Source: Microglena sp. YARC
Lineage: Eukaryota; Chlorophyta; Chlorophyceae; Chlamydomonadales; Chlamydomonadaceae
Length of the DNA stretch: 64,000 bases
NCBI GenBank assembly: GCA_022414725.1
Contig: CM039462.1
Location: forward strand, 47,514,685 to 47,578,684
Direction: 5' to 3'
In this document: positions 59,336 to 64,000 of the stretch, in pieces
Layout: each line of letters begins with the position of its first letter
Position numbering within the stretch: the first letter of the stretch is position 1
Notes under the pieces: model-generated
Told to the model about the DNA's origin: nothing
Databases searched by the model: none
What the model saw: only the letters and a program-made list of their open reading frames with translations
Made by a program: the position numbers and the translations under genes

Positions 59336-62289
59336 CACCACCACCACCACCACCACGGCACAGGTGGCATGCACAGGCTGTCCTTGATTCCAGACTCACC
59401 TGTTTGCTGTCATACTCTTTGCTTGTAGTGCTGCCCCCCCACCACCCCCACCGCCCACCCCCACCCACTCACCCACCCCCCCACCCCACCCACACCCACA
59501 CACCCCACCATCACAGCATAAGTGGCATGGACAGGCTCAGGGGTACAGGCTGTCCTTGATTCCAGACTCACCTGTTTGCTATTGTACAATTTGTTGTAGT
59601 GCTGGCCCCATGCATTGAAGCCTTCCCATGGCTCCTCTTCCAATAACTGAACCAGCACTTCCACATCCTCCCTGGAAGATGATCCCATAAGGGATGCAGC
59701 CAGGTCAGATTCAGGCAGAGCAAATCCTGGCCCAGCTAACAACACTGCACGAGATTGAATTAAATATATGTTGATCAATGTAATGTTTAGAATCAGCACC
59801 TCCACATCCTCCTCCGAGGATGATCCCATGAGGGATGCAGGCAGGTCAGATTCAGCCAGGTCAGATTCAGCCAGGTCAGATTCAGCCAGAGCAAATCCTG
59901 GCCCACAGGCCCAGCTAACAACACTGCGCAAGATTGAATTAAGTATATGTTGATCTGTGTAATGTCTAGAATCAGTGTAATATTTTGATCAGTGTAATGT
60001 TTTGGATCAGTATCATGTTTAGAATCAGCAACTTTACATCCTCCCTCGAAGATGCTGATCCCATGAGGGATGCAGCCAGGTCAGATTCAGCTAGAGTGAA
60101 TGCTGGCCCAGCTAACAACACTGCACGAGATTGAATTAAGTATATGTTGATATGTGTAATGTCTAGAATCAGTGTAATGTTTTGAATCAGTGTAATGTTT
60201 TGAATCAGTGTAATGTTTTGAATCAGTGTAAAGTTTTGAATCAGTGTCATATTTATAATCAGCACCTTCACATCCTCCCTCGAAGATGCTGATTCCCATG
60301 AGGGATGCAGCCAGGTCAGATTCAGCTAGAGTGAATGCTGGCCCAGCTAACAACACTGCACAAGAATGAAAGATGCATATTTTGATCAGTGTAATGTTTT
60401 GAATCAGTGTAATGTCTAGAATCAGTGTAATATTTTGATCAGTGAAATATTTTGAATTTTGCGGTTGACCCCAGTGCAAGCAAACAGGCTGGCACCCTCA
60501 ACATCAGGCCTCGTAATAAGGCGTACTTATTATTGTTTTAATATTTACAATCAGTAACTTCACATCCACCTTCGAAGATGATCCCATGAGGGATGCATCG
60601 AGGTCAGACTCAGCCAGAGTGGACTCTGGCCCAGCAAACAACACTGCACGAGATTGAATAAAATATATGTTGATCAGTGTAATGTTTAGAATCAGCACTT
60701 TTGCATCCTCCCTTGAAGATGATCCCTTGAGGGATGCCGCCGGGTTAGAGTCAGCCAGACTGAATCCTGGCCCAGCAAACAACACTGCACGAGATTGAGT
60801 GACGCATATTTTGATCGGTGTAATGTTTTGAATTTGGTGGTTGGCCCCAGTGCTGACAACACTGAAAGGGATTGAATCGAGTCTACTCTGATTGGTGTAA
60901 TGTTTTGAATTTGGTGGTTGGCCCCAGTGCAGACAACACTGAAAGGGATTGAATCGAGTCTACTTTGATCGGTGTGATGTTTTGAATTTGGTGGTTGGCC
61001 CCAGTGCTGACAGCACTGAAAGAGAGATTGAATGACACATATTTTGATCAGAGAAATGTTTTTAATTTGGTGGTTGGCCCCAGTGCTGACAGCCTTTTCA
61101 GTCCCGCGGTTTAGTAATGCAGGTGGCCCTGCGAAGACAGCACATCGCCTGAACTGGCTGGAGCCATGTAATCAAGTTCAATTATAATTTAAAGTTGAAG
61201 TTCAAGTTCAAGTAAGGTTTTGAATGTTGATGTCACATTGTCACTGCGAAGACGGAAGACAGCCTGAAGTTCAAGTTCAACGTATGTTTTGATGTTGGTG
61301 TCACATTGTCACTGCCTAAGACGGTGAGTAGCCTGAACTGGCTGGAGACATATAATCAAGTTCAAGTTCAAGTTCAAGTTCAAGTTCAAGTAAGGTTTTG
61401 AATGTTGATGTCACATTGTTGCTGCCAAAGACGGTGAGTAGCCTTATAGCAATTCAGCAGATGATTTAGAATCAACATTCGTAGGTCGTACTTCGTTCCT
61501 CAACTTTGTCAGGTCAATTTTACGACAAATCTCCCAGAGTTCTCAGTTTTCTCTCTCAGAATTTCAGGCCAAATCTGAGGTATGGACTACGAACTACCAC
61601 CTGTTTTGAAGTATCAAAACCCAAATCATCTGCTGAATGACTCAAACAGGCTGAAGCTATGCAACCATGCTGAAGTTGAAGTTTAAGTTCAAGTTCTAGT
61701 TCAAGTTCAAGATGCTGGTGTATAATGTAAGCAGGTACCCTGGCTTTTCTTTTCAGCTACAAGCAGCAGCTTCTGGGCAGCTCCCTGAGCCAGCTGCTGG
61801 GCTAAGCTCCAGGTTTTCTGCAGAGCTGGAAAGACAATTCTGACAGCTTTCAGCTGCTCTACATTGCTATAGGTTTGGCTGGGTAACCAGCCAGGGGAGC
61901 TGCCTAGAGGCTGTTGCTGGTAGCTGGAAAAACAAATATGGCAGGTACACCGGAATATAATAAAAGTCAGCAGCAGTTTTCAGAAACAGATTCATACTAC
62001 TGGTATCCAGGGTGTTAAGAAGGGTTCAGATTCATACTATCCTGGGTGTTTAGGATCCATACTATTCAGTTTTCATATTCATACTATTGGGCTACCCAAG
62101 GGTAGAACCACCGGGAAATAAGGTCAACGCATCGCCATCTACATCGCCTTTCAAGTCAGTCGAGCTCTTCTCTTTTACACGACAGATGGCCATGCGGCAG
62201 ATGTTGGCTTGGACACGATCGATTGGTTTGGACACGATCGTACCTGATGCTAGGAGTAAGGCGAAAGCGAGGCAGGCTACTCCTTGCAT
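34856..62289 (-). CDS. Secreted papain-family (C1A) cysteine peptidase with I29 propeptide
   Basis: Nine exons join with matching phases into 313 codons: 62244-62289, 59572-59744, 56205-56288, 51485-51561, one 58-nt exon from the array 45974-49169, 44926-45071, 43725-43899, 35839-35900 and 34856-34973. A decayed tenth exon follows. Residues 1-26 form a signal peptide (hydrophobic [14 protein letters not shown]). About residues 55-115 match the I29 inhibitor: [12 protein letters not shown], then LAIVAKHN, then ADMRTP. The mature enzyme starts near SLNW. The oxyanion Gln is residue 146, the catalytic Cys 152 in GSCGSCWAF, and His 293 in LNHA. Asn 314 would open exon 10. Such enzymes are made as zymogens and digest proteins in lysosome-like vacuoles or outside the cell. 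The broken last exon raises doubt that the product is active. Confidence 0.9.
35040..35300. repeat. 57-bp tandem repeat
   Basis: About four to five copies of 'gacacttttccacacatgttgcttgttcacacttttcaaa', in the intron before exon 9. Confidence 0.9.
35365..35838. repeat. ACC/ATC triplet repeat abutting exon 8 donor
   Basis: Nearly 470 bp of accatc-type triplets run directly up to the donor of exon 8, so even the first intron bases (gtatgatggtgg) belong to the repeat. Frames of 111-233 codons here are artefacts. Confidence 0.92.
35839..35900 (-). CDS. Peptidase exon 8
   Basis: A 62-nt exon after a ggcacag acceptor, in phase 0 from exon 7 and ending phase 2 (AG) at a gtatga donor. It encodes [20 protein letters not shown], matching the papain segment 'AVA.QP.SVAI......FQ.Y'. 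Short but unambiguous in context: both junction phases fit. Confidence 0.9.
36190..41560. repeat. 47-bp satellite array of about 110 copies
   Basis: The unit runs ggtagtacgttatacacggc, then atgtgataaggtacataggg, then catatac. Two main variants alternate irregularly (tacacggca and tatagggca). The array is very regular except for patches of indels (about 37130-37270, 38680-39470, 40190-40380). It lies inside peptidase intron 7. Related sequence of about 150 bp (cttctagctagcttctacttgtatgcat) flanks it on both sides (36240-36360 and 41555-41790). Confidence 0.96.
41790..42080. repeat. Satellite variant, about 53-bp units
   Basis: Six copies of 'gcatgggataaggtacatagggcatacaaggtattcaag', a diverged relative of the main 47-bp array. 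Confidence 0.92.
42080..43190. repeat. catgcccacatgcacc-type degenerate repeat
   Basis: Imperfect repeats of catgcccatcatt, cacatgcacctacatacatcatgc and relatives. The His/Thr/Pro-rich plus-strand frames are artefacts. No exon is seen. Confidence 0.85.
43196..43432. repeat. aaaatacaaaacac tandem repeat
   Basis: About 237 bp of acaaaatacaaa and acaaaacac units. Confidence 0.95.
43478..43655 (-). repeat. Donor-edge copy of exon 7 split by a (ttaca)n microsatellite
   Basis: The minus strand encodes [22 protein letters not shown], approximately the second half of exon 7. It is then broken by about 80 bp of (ttaca)n and resumes with a second GYVPEN, followed by a stop, ASLLS. A copy downstream of the exon was thus later expanded from within. 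Confidence 0.85.
43725..43899 (-). CDS. Peptidase exon 7
   Basis: A 175-nt exon after an accag acceptor, joining exon 6 in phase 2 (GG|A) and ending phase 0 at gtgagc. It encodes [19 protein letters not shown], then [10 protein letters not shown], then [16 protein letters not shown]. This corresponds to the papain segment 'a..yi..ngGl..E..YPYt...C' and 'ip.ndE..l'. Confidence 0.93.
43910..44420. repeat. ggtttggcttgg / gctttgctttg repeats
   Basis: Degenerate GT-rich pentamers in two blocks (43915-44185, a roughly 110-bp duplication within it, and 44320-44415), on either side of an exon 7 edge copy. Confidence 0.88.
44198..44306 (-). repeat. Acceptor-edge copy of exon 7
   Basis: An upstream truncated copy encoding [17 protein letters not shown], then ASEARC, which breaks down into CA repeats. 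Its acceptor is changed from accag to cctgag. It has no donor. Confidence 0.9.
44430..44800 (-). repeat. Donor-edge copies of exon 6
   Basis: Two clear copies (about 44561-44620 and 44716-44780) encode SCD.., then GCFNGG or GCFDGG, followed by a gtgagctttg donor. A third trace lies at 44423-44480. Spacing is about 155 bp. They share the filler 'ccaaccaacctccaaccaa'. Confidence 0.9.
44824..44886. repeat. GATT microsatellite
   Basis: About 15 perfect gatt units, just downstream of the exon 6 donor. Confidence 0.97.
44926..45071 (-). CDS. Peptidase exon 6 (catalytic Cys)
   Basis: A 146-nt exon after a cttccag acceptor, phase 0 in and phase 2 out (GGA GG) at gtgagc. It encodes [20 protein letters not shown], then [14 protein letters not shown], then [15 protein letters not shown] holds the nucleophile (codon 45056-45054) and 'LSEQ.LV.CD....GC.GG' is the C1A signature that follows. 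Fully intact. Confidence 0.96.
45140..45910 (-). repeat. Tandem acceptor-edge copies of exon 6
   Basis: Seven copies at about 115-130 bp spacing (near 45140-45172, 45270-45308, 45390-45430, 45490-45527, 45615-45653, 45745-45783, 45863-45900). Each gives an acceptor (usually cttccag or cttacag) and GSCGSCWAF or GPCGSCWAF plus a few codons. Each then switches to a 'ttcatgtacc' filler that acts as the polypyrimidine tract of the next copy. None has a donor. Some carry GALVEAV-type frameshifts. Confidence 0.95.
48973..49030 (-). CDS. Peptidase exon 5, intact copy
   Basis: A consensus-perfect copy with a gtccag acceptor and a gtgagg donor, encoding [19 protein letters not shown]. It joins exon 4 (AG|C gives Ser) and exon 6 ([10 protein letters not shown]) in frame. 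Which copy is used cannot be told from sequence. Confidence 0.75.
49112..49169 (-). CDS. Peptidase exon 5, first intact copy in transcript order
   Basis: The copy nearest exon 4. It has the consensus protein sequence, a tccag acceptor and a gtgaga donor. It is the default candidate if the first available copy is used. Confidence 0.75.
49560..51480 (-). repeat. Tandem donor-edge copies of exon 4, GT-rich
   Basis: About twelve copies at roughly 140-190 bp. Each has 'caagtatgcatggtactctc' (reverse complement of the exon 4 end) and a gtcaaac donor, followed by GTGTGGGTG-type filler. In the outermost copies (near 51210 and 49570) the exon end is CAG before gtcaaac, like the true exon. Most inner copies have CAT. 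The 724- and 549-codon frames are repeat artefacts. Confidence 0.88.
51485..51561 (-). CDS. Peptidase exon 4 (end of I29 propeptide)
   Basis: A 77-nt exon after a gcgctag acceptor, phase 0 in and phase 2 out (AG) at gtcaaac. It encodes [20 protein letters not shown], then LEPLC. ADM.TP matches the conserved 'FADMTPEE' end of I29 propeptides. The exon is a few residues short at its start compared with the family. The acceptor choice is the least certain of the assembled junctions. Confidence 0.7.
51590..53200. other. Intronic region, no exon recognised
   Basis: Contains a ccaaca/caacaa repeat (51600-51695), an AT-rich part with four diverged copies of 'gacaatc.aggt' (51830-51980), then GC-richer sequence with G and C runs (52210-52245, 52565-52625, 52950-52975). 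Open frames of 66-209 codons on the minus strand here have no domain I recognise; inserted element remnants are possible. Confidence 0.5.
53215..53495. repeat. About 40-bp tandem repeat
   Basis: Six to seven copies of 'caaattcaaactcgccagcaaaccgagtatttaattatg' with small indels. Confidence 0.93.
53590..55245. repeat. G-rich (ggggttgaggtt / ggggatggggat) tracts
   Basis: About 1.6 kb of ggggatgggg, then ggggttgagg units interrupted by 'gagggtcgattgggg' at irregular intervals. Strong G-quadruplex potential on the plus strand. All frames of 60-206 codons are artefacts. Confidence 0.93.
55255..55680 (-). repeat. Acceptor-edge copies of exon 4
   Basis: Two copies (55255-55375 and 55533-55650) share, on the minus strand, 'ttcttggtcagcgcttggtgctgatac' and a longer flank. 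The cgcttggtgctgata part aligns with the exon 4 start (cgctaggtggaagctgata) with small deletions. Weaker than the other edge arrays. Confidence 0.55.
55850..56204 (-). repeat. Donor-edge copies of exon 3
   Basis: Three copies at about 120 bp spacing repeat the exon end (EHNANDGAS) plus a gtaggtag donor. Upstream of that point they carry unrelated sequence. They lie downstream of the exon. Confidence 0.9.
56205..56288 (-). CDS. Peptidase exon 3 (ERFNIN-like helix)
   Basis: An 84-nt phase-0 exon after a gagagcag acceptor, ending TATTGG at gtaggt. It encodes [20 protein letters not shown], then ANDGASYW. This fits the I29 helix 'E...R..iW..NL..I..HN....Y'. A donor four bases later (after TAG) is also possible. 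Confidence 0.88.
56500..58580 (-). repeat. Acceptor-edge copies of exon 3
   Basis: A dozen or more truncated copies: longer ones near 57400-57450 and 57495-57550 encode [11 protein letters not shown] or similar, with IVAKYR. Shorter ones contain mainly the gagagcag acceptor (58377-58460, 58540-58560 and others). One sub-array at 57540-58130 has a 142-bp period. All lie upstream of the complete exon. Confidence 0.85.
58145..58275. repeat. 17-bp tandem repeat
   Basis: About seven copies of cacagtttgttatgatg. Confidence 0.95.
58849..59000. repeat. Poly-C tract followed by (CA)n
   Basis: About 85 nearly uninterrupted C residues, then a CA repeat. Length is probably unreliable. It gives Pro-rich and Gly-rich frames that are not genes. 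Confidence 0.95.
59075..59571 (-). repeat. Donor-edge copies of exon 2
   Basis: Three copies (59078-59125, 59225-59275, 59378-59430) repeat the exon 2 end (YDSKQ) with a gtgagtctgg or gtaagtctgg donor, then CA/C-rich filler, spaced about 150 bp. Confidence 0.93.
59572..59744 (-). CDS. Peptidase exon 2 (signal peptide end, I29 start)
   Basis: A 173-nt exon after a gtgcag acceptor, phase 1 in (G|TG, Val) and phase 0 out at gtgagt. It encodes [20 protein letters not shown], then [15 protein letters not shown], then [20 protein letters not shown]. The first part completes the signal peptide; FNAW...YNKLY is the start of the I29 domain. Confidence 0.92.
59785..61090 (-). repeat. Acceptor-edge copies of exon 2
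   Basis: Five long copies (59795-59930, 60020-60120, 60255-60360, 60555-60650, 60695-60790) each carry the acceptor and LLAGP, then LAESDL.ASLMGSS. They are followed by 'gaatcagtgtaatgtttt' filler. From 60830 to 61090, four shorter traces remain with cag-tgttgtcagcactgggg. None has the donor. Confidence 0.93.
61195..61720. repeat. gttcaa-rich repeats
   Basis: Short (gttcaa)n runs at about 61195-61215, 61358-61390 and 61680-61712, with two to three copies of a 'gttttgaatgttgatgtcacattgtcactgc' block. Confidence 0.85.
61735..61948. mobile_element. Fold-back (MITE-like) element
   Basis: The first and last 65-70 bp are inverted copies. The left arm reads gtaccctggc, then cagctacaagcagcagc, then gggcagctccc. 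The right arm, reverse-complemented, reads gtacctgcc, then cagctaccagcaacagc, then aggcagctccc. The element of about 214 bp could fold into one hairpin. No coding capacity. It lies in peptidase intron 1. Confidence 0.6.
62244..62289 (-). CDS. Peptidase exon 1 (start codon, signal peptide)
   Basis: The ATG at 62289-62287 opens [15 protein letters not shown] plus one base, then a gtacga donor. Joining to exon 2 gives a continuous hydrophobic signal peptide ending near GPGFA. If the donor is ignored, the frame runs on to a stop at 62092, but then exon 2 would not join in frame. A 19-base direct repeat (ttggacacgatcg) lies just inside the intron. Confidence 0.8.
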
Positions 62290-63290
62290 CCTGCTGTAGG
62301 ATTAGCCCCAGCGGCTGGATTGATGCACGGAAATGGGCACTGAGCCGCAAGCAGCGTCGTGGATCGAAGGGAGGGAAGTAAAGGTTGGCAAGGGAAAGAA
62401 ACGGTTGCGGAATGGCGTGGCTTCACCAGGGGCGCGCGAATGTTGGTAGACCGCGTATGCGTAGTGGCGAAGAGGGAGGTTATATAGATCATTAGATACA
62501 GACAGGAGCGACCTTTGCAAGTTTTCTGAACACTCTATAGATGTACACTAGCGACTGCTGTGCCTGTATCGGACATCCTCGTGCTGGCTGTCTTTCAGGT
62601 TGTTAAGATTCGAGTGACGTTTGAATTTGGGTGGCTCGTGCGAAGTTCTGCGTTTTGATAGTGACAGCTCAGGTGACAGCTGGCAGTCTGGGGCTGTGAG
62701 AGGGTGGGCCTGCCTGTCCGGTCCTCTCGCGCCTGTTTTCTAATCAGTGTCTCGGTGAGGGTAAGCTGGCCAGCCGCGACTAGCGGCGAATGCTGAATGA
62801 TGATAACGCGGCATGGCGAAAATCCAGGGGTCGGATGAGGGATTACTCACAATGATACGTTTCATGTCTCAAACGCAGATTTGGGAGGGTCTGCTACGTT
62901 GAAAACGTAGGTTTTAGCTTGGAAGGCGTAGATTTGGGCCTCTGAAATGCAGATTTCACCAGAGGTGCTCTTTAAATCGGCTAGGTTACAATTGTTAAGT
63001 GAATCAAGTCATTTATACCGTACCATCTAAATCTTTGAGTTTTTGCCATTGCAAACTCTTTTGGTCATTGAATGCCATATCCTGCCAATATATAATTGGT
63101 TTGCTCATGGGCTTCCTCTTAGCCACAGTCTTCAATTTCAGAGGAAATATCACAAGATGTAACCATTAAAAATTCACAAGAAAACACTAAAATCGAGGTA
63201 ACGAAGAAGAGAGCATCGCCCTTATCCTACCAATATATAAGTAATATAATCATCATCCGCGTGCCCGCGCGGAAGTCCAAGGGGATGCTA
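62290..63290 (-). promoter_or_regulatory. Upstream region of the peptidase gene
   Basis: This kilobase precedes the start codon. It is free of the tandem repeats that fill the gene and should hold the 5' untranslated region and promoter. I see no certain TATA box or other element. Small minus-strand frames (62520-62302) have no recognisable product. Confidence 0.4.
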
Positions 63291-63292
63291 CG

Positions 63293-63643
63293 ATGGGGAG
63301 TCTTTTGAGTACACCTGTACTCCGATGCCCTATCAATGTTGCACTATTTGGAAGATTCCCAGGAGAATATCTGGCCACCAATTTACATGGAGGTGTGGCA
63401 CCTTTGAAACTTAAACCAGTTAACTGGGACAATGTGGACTTGTGGAGAAGGTCCTATTCTCCAACCATGTTTTCTTTAACAATAGCATCAAGTCATCAGA
63501 TACACGCCCTAGAGATGAAAGCTCGGGATCACAAGGAAGGAAGAATGCTGTGTACCATAATTGGATGTCCTCTTCATGGGATGACAGGGGAAAACCTGAT
63601 ACGCCTTATTATTCCATCAACTACCTCACATGGTGGTGATTAA
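63293..63643 (+). other. 116-codon open frame, unrecognised
   Basis: The frame begins MGSLLSTPVLRCPINVALFG and ends at TGA. I recognise no domain. It lies 60 bp before the LINE-like remnant on the same strand and may belong to it; a TTTTATTTTTATAG acceptor-like sequence separates the two. Confidence 0.25.
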
Positions 63644-63705
63644 CGTGTATAGATTTATAACTTCCCCCCACTATCTGATGGTGAAAGCTGATTTGTTTAT
63701 TTTAT

Positions 63706-63860
63706 TTTTATAGATTGAAACTCCCCATTGTTCCTTGGAAAGATCGAGTGTGCCACTTGTGTGATTCTGGAACCGTTCAAGATTAGCACCAGGTGGTCTT
63801 TGAATGTACTGACGATGCTATAATGAATTCGAGAAGGAAGTATCATAATCAATCTGATAG
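63706..63860 (+). pseudogene. LINE C-terminal zinc-finger remnant
   Basis: The plus strand reads LKLPIVPWKDRVCHLCDSGT, then VQD, a stop, then HQVVFECTD. The pattern C..C......H....C, with 'R.C.LC....ED..H..F.C', is the zinc-knuckle-like segment that follows the RT in many LINEs. A TAG replaces the expected Glu. Opposite in strand to the LINE at the left edge. Confidence 0.5.
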
Positions 63861-64000
63861 TAAAACAATTCCTCGATACATTACCTGATGTGCAATCCAG
63901 AAGTGGGAAGCTCCCTCTGTCTACCCATGAATGTATGAAGAGATTGGATCAAGTATTTTTGATAGAAATCTGTAAGAATTATCAGTTTTTTTCGGGTTTT

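Noticed and set aside
49112..61090. Edge copies as independent pseudogenes or retrocopies
   Set aside because: They always include intron bases next to the splice site and are in tandem with the true exon, so they arose from DNA duplication and not from spliced RNA.
62092..62289. Single-exon secreted peptide of 65 codons
   Set aside because: The first 15 codons join perfectly in phase to peptidase exon 2 at a gtacga donor and complete its signal peptide; the remainder reads as intron.

Overview
The window is eukaryotic nuclear DNA. It has spliced genes with 46-175 nt exons, GT-AG introns of hundreds to thousands of bases, decayed LINE and DNA-transposon relics, and a very large load of microsatellites and minisatellites. 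Nothing bacterial is visible. The lineage cannot be fixed from the sequence; a large, repeat-swollen genome of an alga or other protist would fit, as inference only.

Two multi-exon genes, both on the minus strand, explain almost all of the real coding signal. Gene 1 (about 62.3 kb down to 34.6 kb) is a secreted papain-family (C1A) cysteine peptidase. I could assemble its exons by hand with consistent phase: signal peptide, I29 inhibitory propeptide, mature start, catalytic Cys, central domain, catalytic His, and a decayed last exon that keeps the Asn codon. Nine exons total 939 nt (313 codons) before the last exon. Gene 2 (32.2 kb down to 10.0 kb, perhaps further) is an ankyrin-repeat gene with one repeat per exon. 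Nine of its twelve exons are exactly 99 nt and phase 0. One exon carries an in-frame TGA and one a +2 frameshift.

The striking feature is what fills the introns. In nearly every intron the low-complexity DNA contains tandem, truncated copies of the neighbouring exon edges, splice sites included. Copies of an exon's 5' edge (acceptor plus first codons) always lie upstream of that exon. Copies of its 3' edge (last codons plus donor) always lie downstream. A typical intron therefore reads: donor-edge copies of the previous exon, simple repeats, acceptor-edge copies of the next exon. One peptidase exon is so short (58 nt) that the whole exon was copied, giving a 17-copy array at 45974-49169. Only a single copy can be spliced in without breaking the frame.

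Layout. 1-5.6 kb: decayed minus-strand LINE. 5.6-9 kb: no recognisable gene. 9-32.5 kb: ankyrin gene, with a PiggyBac-like relic (12.1-13.8 kb) and a tRNA-like segment in its introns. 32.7-33.0 kb: a MITE-like element. 33.2-62.3 kb: peptidase gene, including a 47-bp satellite of about 5.4 kb inside one intron (36.2-41.6 kb). 61.7-61.9 kb: a fold-back element in the first intron. 62.3-63.3 kb: upstream region of the peptidase gene. 63.7-64 kb: a second LINE relic on the plus strand. Most long open frames elsewhere are artefacts of repeats whose unit length is a multiple of three.
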